A stretch of 56,236 nucleotides of DNA from JBDRHL01 sp043816955 (GTDB lineage Bacteria; Planctomycetota; Phycisphaerae; Sedimentisphaerales; CAYZTY01): NCBI GenBank assembly GCA_043816955.1, contig JBDRHL010000161.1:1-56236 (forward strand), given 5' to 3'. Shown here in pieces: positions 24,883-33,403 of the stretch (position 1 is its first letter; each line of letters opens with the position of its first letter). Below the pieces are notes generated by a model that was not told where the DNA came from, did not search any database, and saw only the letters and a list, made by a program, of their open reading frames with translations. The position numbers were made by a program, and so were the translations under genes.

Positions 24883-25917
24883 TCAGTTGCCGTTTTGCAG
24901 CAGTTGTGCACTCAATTTCTGCGTAATAGTCAGTTTTGGAGTGCCGCTTCCGCCGCCAAGAGGCAGAGATCGGTTCGCTATCGCTTCAATGACATAGTCC
25001 TGGTTGTCTTCGACAAGGATGCCGGTATCAACGTTGAATATCTGCCTGCCGGTTCCGGTAACAGACTGAATATTAAAACCTCCCATCATGCTGTAAAAAA
25101 AGCCGAATGTGCCTCGCATTTTGAAACTTCCCTGGTATGGTCTGGGCCAGTCGTCCGGAACGGAATCCGAGACAGAGTAGCTGCTGCGGATAGTCGCCAA
25201 GATTGTGTCGTTAACGTCACGGACTTCGTGGAGTCTGTAGGTGACATCGCGTGCGAGCCTGAGCGGGAAAGGGACGGGGATAAGGAGTTTTGAGTCCCAT
25301 TTTTCCCCGGGGGAAACGCCGCGGGCAGGATCGGGAATGCTTGAGGCTGAATCCCACATGAACCACTGCAAAGCAATAAAGTCGAGTATCATTTCCGGAT
25401 CTTTTATGTTTCCGCCCCCGTCAGAGGCGAACGCTTTTTGAACAAGCTGTTGTATCAGGCTGTTCATCCCGGTGGTGTCCTTTATCAGGCCTGAAGGTGT
25501 AATCGTAAAGGTAAAGCTTTTTCCCGCGAGGCTTTCAACAGCATCACGGCGGCTGGTTTTGCCGGCTGTGTCGCGGGTAACGCCGGCAGATTCACAGCGG
25601 GCACGTATTTTTGCAAAGCCGTTTTCGTCGACATCTATGGCTTCATAGGCAACGACCAGCTCCATTCGTTCATCAACCTTCATAGTGCTGTCTTTGCCTT
25701 TGGCGGCATTCTGTTCGAAATCTATTATTGATTTGCGGTCTGATACCAGCCTGTATCGAATGGTCTGTCCCTGTGTGAACTCCACAGCAAAAAGAACATT
25801 TTTCCCGCGAGTTTGCTTTGACAAACCGTAATCGCCGCGCCCGCTTTGCTGCTGACAGCCGGCCAGAATGAAAAGGCAGATAGCTGAAAGTATGAATCCG
25901 AAACGTTGTAACAACAC
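24883..25917 (-). CDS. Lipoprotein, paralogue 3 of 3 in a tandem array
   Basis: A lipoprotein signal peptide ends in LAGC (LLQRFGFILSAICLFILAGC). The body (~320 residues) alternates beta-rich segments: VEFTQGQTIRYRLVSDRKS, KVDERMELVVAYEAIDVDENGFAKI, FTFTITPSGLI, and a Gly-rich end. It shares this layout with the next two genes upstream. The start is GTG at 25917 (TTG at 25914 also possible) after GAGGG; the open frame to 25938 adds little. I think of the DUF6263-like lipoproteins but cannot confirm the name. Function unknown; the cell-envelope location is clear. Confidence 0.75.
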   Translation of the reverse strand: MLLQRFGFILSAICLFILAGCQQQSGRGDYGLSKQTRGKNVLFAVEFTQGQTIRYRLVSDRKSIIDFEQNAAKGKDSTMKVDERMELVVAYEAIDVDENGFAKIRARCESAGVTRDTAGKTSRRDAVESLAGKSFTFTITPSGLIKDTTGMNSLIQQLVQKAFASDGGGNIKDPEMILDFIALQWFMWDSASSIPDPARGVSPGEKWDSKLLIPVPFPLRLARDVTYRLHEVRDVNDTILATIRSSYSVSDSVPDDWPRPYQGSFKMRGTFGFFYSMMGGFNIQSVTGTGRQIFNVDTGILVEDNQDYVIEAIANRSLPLGGGSGTPKLTITQKLSAQLLQNGN

Positions 25918-25966
25918 AAATCCCTCTTTATCAGACAAGTATTCTGAATTCGCAGATTAACAAAAC

Positions 25967-26941
25967 TTAATCGATCGCTTCTAAACTATGCAGGTATTCA
26001 AAGCCGATGGTTAATATGCCTGGCTGCTGCTGATCCTCTGTTTTTCCCGCAGCGATCCACTCGGCAAGGAGTTTTTCATAGTACCGCTTCACACTACCCT
26101 TATCTAAGTCCATTACGAGCAAGCCGGTAAATTCATCCGTATCGTCAACACCGGAAAGATCGAGTTTTTCCTCAAGACCTCCGGGGACGGCCTGTCCGCT
26201 CAGAATCGCCTTCATTTTCACAATGCCAAGCCGCTGGTCCTGCTGAGTATCTACCTGTTCCAGAGTATATATTTTCTCGAATGACTTGACCTGGAAGGAT
26301 TCCCTGGGTGAATTTTCGATTCTGCTCCAGCTATCACCAACATTTACGACGGGCTTGTCGGCGGGCGGCAGGGGGAATGAATGGCGTTTTGCGATGGCCT
26401 CGTCGCTCAGCAGGGCAGAAGCGAGTCTGCTGATTGGTCCTGCGGTTATGATCTCTCGAATTCGGCCGGCATCAAGGACAGACGCCTGGCCGGAGGGAGT
26501 GATGTGTATAGTATAGCTTTGACCGATCAGTCCGGCCAGAAGCCTGTCCTGGCTGTCCTGGCGATCGGACTGGAAGTCTATTTGAACGCCGCCGGGGCTT
26601 TTCCGGTAGAGCTTGAGGTATTCGATAGTAATTTTTGCAGTTGCGCTTCGATCACTTTCCACGCTTAGGATTTCCTGTTGGAACACTATTGTAGTCTGAT
26701 CGGAACGGCTTTTAATTTCAGCATTTTCAGCACCGGATTTTTCATGTTTGGATTGGCCGGACGTTTGCGTGACCACTTTGTACTTTTGAACCCGCCCCGG
26801 TTCGAAAATCAAGCCAAGGCTGACACCAGGTGCTGCTGCCTCAGGAGCTTTTTGGGGGGGTGATTCGTATTTCTGCCTGCTTTCACAGCCGCCGAGGAAA
26901 ACGGCAGCAATAACCGTTACTGCTAAATAACGTATCAACAT
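25967..26941 (-). CDS. Lipoprotein, paralogue 2 of 3 in a tandem array
   Basis: The signal peptide ends in LGGC (MLIRYLAVTVIAAVFLGGC), followed by a Pro/Ala-rich linker and a domain with LIFEPGRVQKYKVVTQTSG, a repeated FQQEILSVESDRSATAKITIEYLKL segment, QSYTIHITPSGQ and a C-terminal TIGFEYLHSLEA. AAGGAG lies 6 bases before the ATG. It is 25-35% similar by eye to its neighbours in the same order of segments. Function unknown. Confidence 0.78.
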   Translation of the reverse strand: MLIRYLAVTVIAAVFLGGCESRQKYESPPQKAPEAAAPGVSLGLIFEPGRVQKYKVVTQTSGQSKHEKSGAENAEIKSRSDQTTIVFQQEILSVESDRSATAKITIEYLKLYRKSPGGVQIDFQSDRQDSQDRLLAGLIGQSYTIHITPSGQASVLDAGRIREIITAGPISRLASALLSDEAIAKRHSFPLPPADKPVVNVGDSWSRIENSPRESFQVKSFEKIYTLEQVDTQQDQRLGIVKMKAILSGQAVPGGLEEKLDLSGVDDTDEFTGLLVMDLDKGSVKRYYEKLLAEWIAAGKTEDQQQPGILTIGFEYLHSLEAID

Positions 26942-26986
26942 AACCTACTCCTTAACCTGTCCAATTCTTCAAAAAATCACAGCAGA

Positions 26987-27973
26987 CTACTCAATCAGTT
27001 CAGCCGTATAGGTGTACTGTGAGCCGAGCGTCAACTGATCGGGGCTGGTATCCTGGGTTTTTTTGGAATTATCTTCAAAAACTATCTCCGAAAGAAGGCT
27101 TTCGGTATATTTTTCCACGCGTCCGGTATCGAGATCAAACTCAAGGCAGCCTTTGAAAGTATCCGCCGGCTCTTTTACTGTCATAACGGCAGCAAACATA
27201 GCGAAGCCTGCAGCACCTTCGGAGGCCTGTGAACTAACAGCAGCAGCATTCATATCAACGACGGCAATATTCCGGCTGTTGCGCTGTTCGACCTTATCAA
27301 AGATGAAGGACTTTTCATAAGTTTTCTCCATGAGCATCCTGACGGGAGAATCCTGCTGATGTGTCCATTGGGATTGTTGTTTAACGCGGCTGCTGCCGGG
27401 CGGCGGCAGGACGGAGGCAAAGCCGTGTCTGGCCTTTATGGAATCATCACTAAGCAGGTCTTTAGCAACCAATATAGGCCTGCTCTTTCCCGTAAGGGCC
27501 GAGCGGGCCTTGGCGGTGTCGATAACTTCCACCGCGCCTGCCGGCGTAATCCTGATCTTATAGCTGCTGTCGATCAGCTTCATTAAAGGCTGGCCTGCAT
27601 CAGATTGTCTTTGGCTGTCAAAATCAAGACCTACATCATCTTTCATGCCTTTTGAGGAATACTTGAGGGACTTGATCACTATCTCGGCGACGGCATTACC
27701 CTCGTTGTCGATATCAATTATGCGCTGGCTGAATGTAACAGCGTTCCGGCTCCATCTTTGTTGTTTTTCAGATTTGTTTTCACCGGGCTGATCAAATTGA
27801 TGGGTATTTCCTCGCTCGATAGTTACACAATAAACAGCGGTGTCATTCGCCTCGAATTTCAAAGCCAGGTCGTACGCCGGTCCTTTGCTGAGCTTCCGGC
27901 TGGTTTCACAGCCTGAAAAAAGCATCGCCAAACACACCGATACGGCAAAAATTTTTAACCTTCCGGCAGCCAT
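26987..27973 (-). CDS. Lipoprotein, paralogue 1 of 3 in a tandem array
   Basis: The ATG at 27973 (MAAGRLKIFAVSV) follows AAGGAG by 7 bases; the frame to 27997 starts with TTG and is unlikely. The lipobox is FSGC. The body has the same segments as its neighbours: LALKFEANDTAVYCVTIERG, FSQRIIDIDNEGNAVAEIVIKSLKY, SSYKIRITPAGAVEVID and LTLGSQYTYTAE at the end. It is the first gene of the array; no promoter stands out. Function unknown. Confidence 0.78.
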   Translation of the reverse strand: MAAGRLKIFAVSVCLAMLFSGCETSRKLSKGPAYDLALKFEANDTAVYCVTIERGNTHQFDQPGENKSEKQQRWSRNAVTFSQRIIDIDNEGNAVAEIVIKSLKYSSKGMKDDVGLDFDSQRQSDAGQPLMKLIDSSYKIRITPAGAVEVIDTAKARSALTGKSRPILVAKDLLSDDSIKARHGFASVLPPPGSSRVKQQSQWTHQQDSPVRMLMEKTYEKSFIFDKVEQRNSRNIAVVDMNAAAVSSQASEGAAGFAMFAAVMTVKEPADTFKGCLEFDLDTGRVEKYTESLLSEIVFEDNSKKTQDTSPDQLTLGSQYTYTAELIE

Positions 27974-28203
27974 CTTTTTACTCCTTCTCTTTGACAAAAT
28001 TCCTTTTCAGAGCTACACGGCAGATAATTATACTAAGCACACGGATAAAAACAAACCTAATTTTCGAGGTCTCTGTGGGTAGGCACAAGCGTTAAAAAAG
28101 GCTATCGGAGGATTTTTAGGGGTTTATCAGGGGCGCACAATGGCTATAATAGGGGCTGTACCGTTTCGGGAGCAATCAGTACAGCGTTATTTGGAGAAGC
28201 GAA

Positions 28204-29871
28204 ATGATAAGTGATACCGTCAAGAAGGGATTTCAACGGGCGCCGCACAGAGGCCTGTTGCGTGCATGCGGACTGAAGGACGAGGATATCGACAAGCCAT
28301 TTGTCGGAATCGCAAACAGTTATTGCGATATTGTGCCCGGCCATGTCCATCTGGACAAAGTAGGCAAGGTGGTCAAGGATGCCGTTCGCGCTGCAGGGGG
28401 TGCTGCGTTTGAGTTCAACACGATAGCAGTGTGCGACGGCATTGCCATGGGACATACGGGCATGAGGTATTCGCTGGCTTCGCGCGAGATTGTCGCCGAC
28501 TCGGTGGAAACAATGGCAAGAGCCCACTGCCTTGACGGGCTGGTATGTATACCAAACTGCGACAAGATTATTCCGGGGATGCTTATGGCTGCGGTTCGGT
28601 TGAACATACCGACGATTTTTGTTTCAGGCGGGCCCATGGCAGCGGGTAAGGATAAGAATGGAAATGCTCTTGATCTGATAAGTATTTTCGAGGCTGTCGC
28701 CCAGTTTAACGCCGGCAAGATTGACCAGCACAGGCTTGACGAGATTGAATGTGCGAGCTGTCCGACGGTTGGCAGTTGTTCGGGAATGTTTACGGCAAAT
28801 TCGATGAACTGCCTTTGCGAGGCGATCGGCATCGCCCTTCCGGGTAACGGAACGATTCTGGCGGTGGATCCGAAGAGGCAGGAGTTGTACAAAGCTGCCG
28901 GCAGGCAGATTATCAAGCTTATCGAAAAGGATGTAAAGCCGCTTGACATTATCAACGAAAAGTCGATTGATAATGCATTTGCGGTTGATATGGCTATGGG
29001 AGGATCGACAAATACGGTCCTTCATACACTTGCGCTTGCAAGCGAAGCGGGCATCGAGTACGACCTTGAGCGAATAAACCGTATCGCGCAAAACTGTCCC
29101 AATATCTGCAAGGTTTCCCCATCGAGCGAATGGCACATGGAGGATGTGGATGCTGCGGGAGGCATCGGGGCCATAATAAAGGAAATAAGCAGGATTGAAG
29201 GATTGATAAATCAGGACTGCACAACCGTTACATGCCGGACAATAGGACAGAATACGGCTGATGCTGCGATAAAAAATAAAAAGTGCATACATACGCTGGA
29301 AGATGCATATTCCAGGACAGGCGGTCTTTCGATTTTGAAAGGCAATCTCGCTCCGAAAGGCGGGGTAGTCAAAACAGCCGGTGTTGCGAAATCCATGCTT
29401 GTTCATGCGGGCCCTGCGGTTATTTTCGAGAGTCAGGATGAGGCATGCGAAGGTATTCTCGGCGGCAAGGTCAAGCCAGGCGATGTTGTGGTCATACGCT
29501 ATGAAGGGCCGAAGGGCGGGCCGGGCATGGTTGAGATGCTCAGCCCAACCAGCTATATCATAGGGGCAGGCCTTGGCGAGTCGGTTGCGCTTATTACGGA
29601 CGGCAGGTTCAGCGGAGGCACACGAGGGGCCTGTATCGGTCATATCAGCCCCGAGGCTGCCAACGGCGGGCCTATCGGGCTTCTAAAGAACGGCGATATC
29701 ATTGAGATCGACATTCCTAAAAATTCACTGAATGTCAGACTCTCCGATGAGCAGATGGCAGAGCGAAGGAAAAGCTGGGTTCGGCCTGAGCCGCGGATCA
29801 GGAAGGGCTATCTCGCGAAGTATGCCGCGATGGCAACTTCCGCCGATACCGGCGCCATCCTGAAATGGTAA
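28204..29871 (+). CDS. ilvD: Dihydroxy-acid dehydratase (IlvD)
   Basis: Fe-S dehydratase of the valine/isoleucine pathway. The three expected cluster cysteines are in GIANSYCDIVPGHVHLD, CIPNCDKIIPGML and CPTVGSCSGMFTANSMNCL. The C-terminal ITDGRFSGGTRGACIGHISPEA motif is complete. Length (555) is typical. GGAG lies about 8 bases upstream of the ATG. TATAAT at 28145-28150 is a possible -10 box, with no good -35. No other ilv gene is adjacent. Confidence 0.95.
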   Translation: MISDTVKKGFQRAPHRGLLRACGLKDEDIDKPFVGIANSYCDIVPGHVHLDKVGKVVKDAVRAAGGAAFEFNTIAVCDGIAMGHTGMRYSLASREIVADSVETMARAHCLDGLVCIPNCDKIIPGMLMAAVRLNIPTIFVSGGPMAAGKDKNGNALDLISIFEAVAQFNAGKIDQHRLDEIECASCPTVGSCSGMFTANSMNCLCEAIGIALPGNGTILAVDPKRQELYKAAGRQIIKLIEKDVKPLDIINEKSIDNAFAVDMAMGGSTNTVLHTLALASEAGIEYDLERINRIAQNCPNICKVSPSSEWHMEDVDAAGGIGAIIKEISRIEGLINQDCTTVTCRTIGQNTADAAIKNKKCIHTLEDAYSRTGGLSILKGNLAPKGGVVKTAGVAKSMLVHAGPAVIFESQDEACEGILGGKVKPGDVVVIRYEGPKGGPGMVEMLSPTSYIIGAGLGESVALITDGRFSGGTRGACIGHISPEAANGGPIGLLKNGDIIEIDIPKNSLNVRLSDEQMAERRKSWVRPEPRIRKGYLAKYAAMATSADTGAILKW

Positions 29872-29954
29872 TCCGTCTGAAACGGCAGTTGATATAATGG
29901 CATAATTATGATAGCATCAGACAATTATCACAACTATCTATCGGAAGCATGATT

Positions 29955-30269
29955 ATGGTGATAGAACCTGTACTTAAAGAGTTCAGGGTTGGTCTTGAGA
30001 AACTATATGGTCAGAGACTTATAGATATGCTCCTTTACGGGTCGTGGGCACGAAATGAAGCAACAGAGGATTCGGATATTGACCTGGCGGTAATATTAAA
30101 AGGTAAGGTCTCAAAGGGCGGTGAAATCGATCGAATGATCGATCTGATAACAGAATTAAACTTGAAGTTCAACGTTCTGTTGAGTGTTTATCCCGTATCG
30201 CAAAACGATTATAAAAAACTGACCACTCCTTTGCTCATCAATATGCGAAAAGAAGGTATACACGCATGA
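29955..30269 (+). CDS. Minimal nucleotidyltransferase (MNT), antitoxin of a HEPN/MNT pair
   Basis: The nucleotidyltransferase core GSWARNEATEDSDIDLAVIL (GSxxR..DSDxD) is intact, with the third acidic residue expected in the LNLKFNVLLSVYPVS strand. Such MNT proteins add AMP to, and neutralise, an adjacent HEPN toxin. The ATG at 29955 has GGAAG 7 bases upstream; ATG 29949 is too close to it. The stop overlaps the start of the HEPN remnant (ATGA at 30266), the usual coupling. Without a working HEPN partner, its present role is uncertain. Confidence 0.82.
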   Translation: MVIEPVLKEFRVGLEKLYGQRLIDMLLYGSWARNEATEDSDIDLAVILKGKVSKGGEIDRMIDLITELNLKFNVLLSVYPVSQNDYKKLTTPLLINMRKEGIHA

Positions 30270-30462
30270 AAGAAACAACTGCCCTTCTTGAAAAAGCGGA
30301 TAGATACCTCAGAAGCGCACAGATGCTTTTGAAAAAAGACAACTGGGCGATCACGAGTACACCTTTGTAGTTTCACAGAACGAAGCGGAACAAATACTAA
30401 AGAATGGAAAACAATTTGTAAGCAAAGTTGCCGACTGGTTACAATCCCAGGATCGGCAGTAA
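30266..30462 (+). pseudogene. Decayed HEPN-domain toxin gene
   Basis: The first ~27 codons (MKETTALLEKADRYLRSAQM...) match the N-terminal helix of a HEPN protein. The frame then stops at TAG (30368-30370). In another frame the C-terminal part is readable: HEYTFVVSQNEAEQILKN...VADWLQSQDRQ ending at TAA 30462, matching the last HEPN helices. The middle, which should carry the Rx4-6H active site, is missing. So an internal deletion with a frame change has destroyed the toxin. Confidence 0.7.
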
Positions 30463-30477
30463 GTTAAAATCGTAATA

Positions 30478-30918
30478 ATGACCAAAGACAAAACTCCATG
30501 GTATGCGGGCGGACTTCATTTCGAATGTATGCAGTGCGGGCGTTGCTGCAGCGGGCCTGCGGAAGGGTATATCTGGGTAACCAAGGCCGAGGTCAAACGA
30601 ATTGCACAGTTTCTGGAGATGAGCGTCCAAGAGGTCGCAGGTAGGTTTTTGAGCTGCATAGGATTTCGCAGGACAATAATCGAGGATCGTATAACCAAGG
30701 ATTGCATATTCCTGCAGGAGGGCAAATGTGTTATTTATCCTGTTCGGCCAAATCAATGCCGGACATGGCCTTTCTGGGCATTCAACCTGATCAGTCCGGA
30801 TGCGTGGAATTCGGCTGCGAAAAGATGCAATGGTCTTAACCGGGGAAAACTTTACAGCCGGGCGGAAATTGAAAAAGCCAAAAATCAGAAATGCTGGTGG
30901 GCGGATGAAACTAAATAA
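30478..30918 (+). CDS. YkgJ-family CxxCxxCC protein (first of a tandem pair)
   Basis: The putative metal-binding signature is CMQCGRCC near residue 18-25. Further conserved cysteines follow in DCIFLQEGKCVIYPVRPNQCRTWPFW, the pattern of the YkgJ/PF03692 family, thought to bind zinc or an Fe-S cluster. The biochemical role is unknown. Length is 146 residues, cytoplasmic. Its last codons overlap the next gene by 14 bases. Confidence 0.85.
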   Translation: MTKDKTPWYAGGLHFECMQCGRCCSGPAEGYIWVTKAEVKRIAQFLEMSVQEVAGRFLSCIGFRRTIIEDRITKDCIFLQEGKCVIYPVRPNQCRTWPFWAFNLISPDAWNSAAKRCNGLNRGKLYSRAEIEKAKNQKCWWADETK

Positions 30919-31327
30919 CCTGATCTGCGGTGAGGTCAGGGAGATTTACAGGTGGATTGATGAGCAGGTGGAAAACTTCAAGCCGCAGTGCAAAGTGTGC
31001 GGCAGGTGCTGTGATTTTGATTCGTACGGCCATCGGCTATATGTGACAGGGCCGGAGGTTTATTATTTGAGACAGGGTCTTGGGGCTGGGGGACTCAGGG
31101 AGATGACAACACCCCTCTGTCCGTATAACGAGGCAGGCAGATGCACGGTTCACGATTTCCGTTTCGCAGGCTGCAGAATATTTTTCTGCCGGGGTGATCC
31201 GGAGTTACAGAACAGGCTGAGCGAACAGAGCCTGCAGAAGTTCAAGGATTTATGCATTCGCAACAAGCTAAGCTACCGGTATCGTCAACTTAAAGAGGCG
31301 TTATCGCAGCAGGCCGCAATAGAATGA
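30905..31327 (+). CDS. YkgJ-family CxxCxxCC protein (second of a tandem pair)
   Basis: The start at 30905 (MKLNNLICGEVREIYR) lies within the end of the previous gene; the open frame to 30800 is shadow sequence. The signature CKVCGRCCDFDSYGHRLYVTG and the later CPYNEAGRCTVHDFRFAGCRIFFC show the same family as its neighbour, but the two are quite diverged. Length is 140 residues. Overlap of 14 bases suggests coupled expression. Confidence 0.82.
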   Translation: MKLNNLICGEVREIYRWIDEQVENFKPQCKVCGRCCDFDSYGHRLYVTGPEVYYLRQGLGAGGLREMTTPLCPYNEAGRCTVHDFRFAGCRIFFCRGDPELQNRLSEQSLQKFKDLCIRNKLSYRYRQLKEALSQQAAIE

Positions 31328-31354
31328 GTTATTAGGATAGGCTCTAAACACTCA

Positions 31355-32287
31355 TCAGTAGCTGTCTTCGGGGTGGGGCACACGAATCCGGGGGACTCGC
31401 AATTCGATATACCTGAAAAGGCCCTGAATCGTTTTATGGTCTTTATAGACACCATAGAGCATCTCGAGTTTTTCGTTGTCGGACGCTTCCATATACCTGG
31501 CGGAAGAGCCGATTTCTGCGCCCCAGCGAATCTCAGTGCCGTCTTTGGCATGCAGCAGAATATGGGGGTGATCTGCATTTCGTCTGCCGCCGTAATTGCT
31601 AACGTCAATATCAGCAATTTCAAACAACAGCGGGCTGCTGGGGGGTATCTGCCTGTCCATATTCTCCAGGAGCTTGATTATCTTCACAGCAGCATTGAGA
31701 TCATCTCTGCGCCAGATTTGTCCTACAGGGGGTATAATAGCTGCAGTTAAACCTTTGAGCTCAATGATATTTGCCTTGGGCATCGCCACACCGTCGAGCA
31801 CAACCAGATCTTCATCAAGATAAAACTTCTTTTTGTCTGTTGAAATCCAGCACAGAGGTCTGCGAAACTCCGCGTTTACCTCTATTTTTTGAGCTTTGGT
31901 TCGAACCCGAACATTTTTAAGCCACGCGAGAGTTCTTAGGTTTTCACTCACTGACCAGGCAACGTCCTCGTCAAGCAGGAAATCCTCACCATCTGCAGCA
32001 GCCCTGGCGCGAACCTTCGCCAAAAGTTCATCACCGGCCCATTCAGGTATGTTGAGCAGCACAAGTGTTCCGCGATTCCCGCTGATGCCGGTCCGCTGTG
32101 CAATGTAGCTTTTCAGGTATACCATGGCAGCAGCGATAGCGGCACAGACGCAAATTACCCCAAGTGTTTTCAAGACAACAGCGGTAGCCGGTGAGGACCG
32201 GCTGCTTTTGCTGTGTTTTTTTTTCTCCCGACGGCTGGAAAAAATTATCCTGCCGGTTTTGTCTTTGCTTTTTTTCTTTTTGGCCAT
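31355..32287 (-). CDS. ftsQ: FtsQ/DivIB-like cell division protein
   Basis: A basic cytoplasmic tail (about 34 residues) precedes a single membrane helix (residues ~35-57), then a periplasmic region. NLRTLAWLKNVRVRTKAQKIEVNAEFRRPLCW resembles the POTRA/FtsQ domain segment that ends in the P(R/L)xxW-type motif, and the YLDEDLVVLDG turn follows. Sequence similarity is loose; the assignment leans on context, since murC-ddl-ftsQ is the classical order. It is last in murC-murB-ddl-ftsQ, 6 bases after ddl. Confidence 0.75.
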   Translation of the reverse strand: MAKKKKSKDKTGRIIFSSRREKKKHSKSSRSSPATAVVLKTLGVICVCAAIAAAMVYLKSYIAQRTGISGNRGTLVLLNIPEWAGDELLAKVRARAAADGEDFLLDEDVAWSVSENLRTLAWLKNVRVRTKAQKIEVNAEFRRPLCWISTDKKKFYLDEDLVVLDGVAMPKANIIELKGLTAAIIPPVGQIWRRDDLNAAVKIIKLLENMDRQIPPSSPLLFEIADIDVSNYGGRRNADHPHILLHAKDGTEIRWGAEIGSSARYMEASDNEKLEMLYGVYKDHKTIQGLFRYIELRVPRIRVPHPEDSY

Positions 32288-32293
32288 AATAGT

Positions 32294-33403
32294 TTATCGG
32301 CAGGTTGGCTGTTCGGTCTTAAGTTCGTGTTTCTGCTGGTATCTTTGGACGGCAAGGTCAATTAACTTATCGATAAGCGCCGAATAACTGATACCGGCAG
32401 CCTGCCATAATTTCGGGAACATACTGATTTTTGTAAATCCGGGAATAGTATTGACTTCGTTAACAACAACTTTGCCGCTGCGCATCAAAAAGAAATCGAC
32501 GCGGGCCATACCCTCGCAACAGAGAGTCTTAAAAGCCCCTAGAGCACAGGCCTGAATATCCGAAACCTCTTTTTCTGATATATCGGCAGGTATCTGCAGG
32601 CATGCGCCGTTCTGATCGAGGTATTTGGCGCGGTATGAGTAAAACTCGTCGTTTGGGATAATTTCCCCCGGCACGGAAGCCTGAGGATCTTCATTACCCA
32701 GAACAGCGCATTCGATTTCACGGCCGGTGATGGCTTTTTCAACAAGAATTTTTCTGTCAAACTCAAAGGCTTTTTTAACGGCTGAGGCAAATTCATCTTC
32801 ATCTCTGACTTTACTGATTCCCACGGACGAGCCTAAATTTGCAGGTTTTACGAACAACGGGGTCCCCAGCCGCTCTTTAAGGGGTTGGTAGCTGATTTCA
32901 TGGCCTTGAGACCTGTGAAAAACGGCAAAGTCGGCAACATCCAGACCCGCCTGGCGGAGCAGTCTCTTGGCGATGTCTTTGTCCATGGCAATTGACGAAC
33001 CCAGGACGCCTGTGCCGACAAAAGGTACATCCGCCAATTCCAACATTCCCTGAACAGTACCATCCTCACCGAATGGGCCATGCAGGACAGGAAAGACAAT
33101 ATCAACGGGGTCTATGTTTTTGCCGGTTATGGTATGAAACAAATGTCCCTTCTTTCCAGGAACGAAAGCGATATCCTGACCATTTTTATGCACCCCGACA
33201 CCGTCGCAATCCAGCCTGCCGGAAAAATCTCCGTCAGGGTGATAATACCATCGTCCTTTTTTATCGATACGTATTGGAACCGGCTGGTATTTGTCTTTAT
33301 CAATGGCAGCCAGTATATTTTCTGCTGATTGAATTGAAATTTCGTGTTCGGCGGATTTACCCCCGCAAAGGATCGCGACGCGAGTTTTTCTACCAGATTT
33401 CAA
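32294..33403 (-). CDS. ddl: D-alanine--D-alanine ligase (Ddl)
   Basis: ATP-grasp enzyme making D-Ala-D-Ala for peptidoglycan. N-terminal VAILCGGKSAEHEISIQSA and the HGPFGEDGTVQG loop are typical. ATP-grasp residues follow in PLFVKPANLGSSVGISKV, and the metal-binding end is VVNEVNTIPGFTKISMFP. I place the start at TTG 33403 (LKSGRKTRVAIL), with GGAG 7 bases upstream inside the murB end. The open frame continues to 33460 but overlaps murB by 71 bases. Length is about 369 residues. Confidence 0.92.
   Translation of the reverse strand: MKSGRKTRVAILCGGKSAEHEISIQSAENILAAIDKDKYQPVPIRIDKKGRWYYHPDGDFSGRLDCDGVGVHKNGQDIAFVPGKKGHLFHTITGKNIDPVDIVFPVLHGPFGEDGTVQGMLELADVPFVGTGVLGSSIAMDKDIAKRLLRQAGLDVADFAVFHRSQGHEISYQPLKERLGTPLFVKPANLGSSVGISKVRDEDEFASAVKKAFEFDRKILVEKAITGREIECAVLGNEDPQASVPGEIIPNDEFYSYRAKYLDQNGACLQIPADISEKEVSDIQACALGAFKTLCCEGMARVDFFLMRSGKVVVNEVNTIPGFTKISMFPKLWQAAGISYSALIDKLIDLAVQRYQQKHELKTEQPTCR

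Noticed and set aside
28624..29643. 339-codon minus-strand frame inside ilvD
   Set aside because: Antisense shadow of ilvD.
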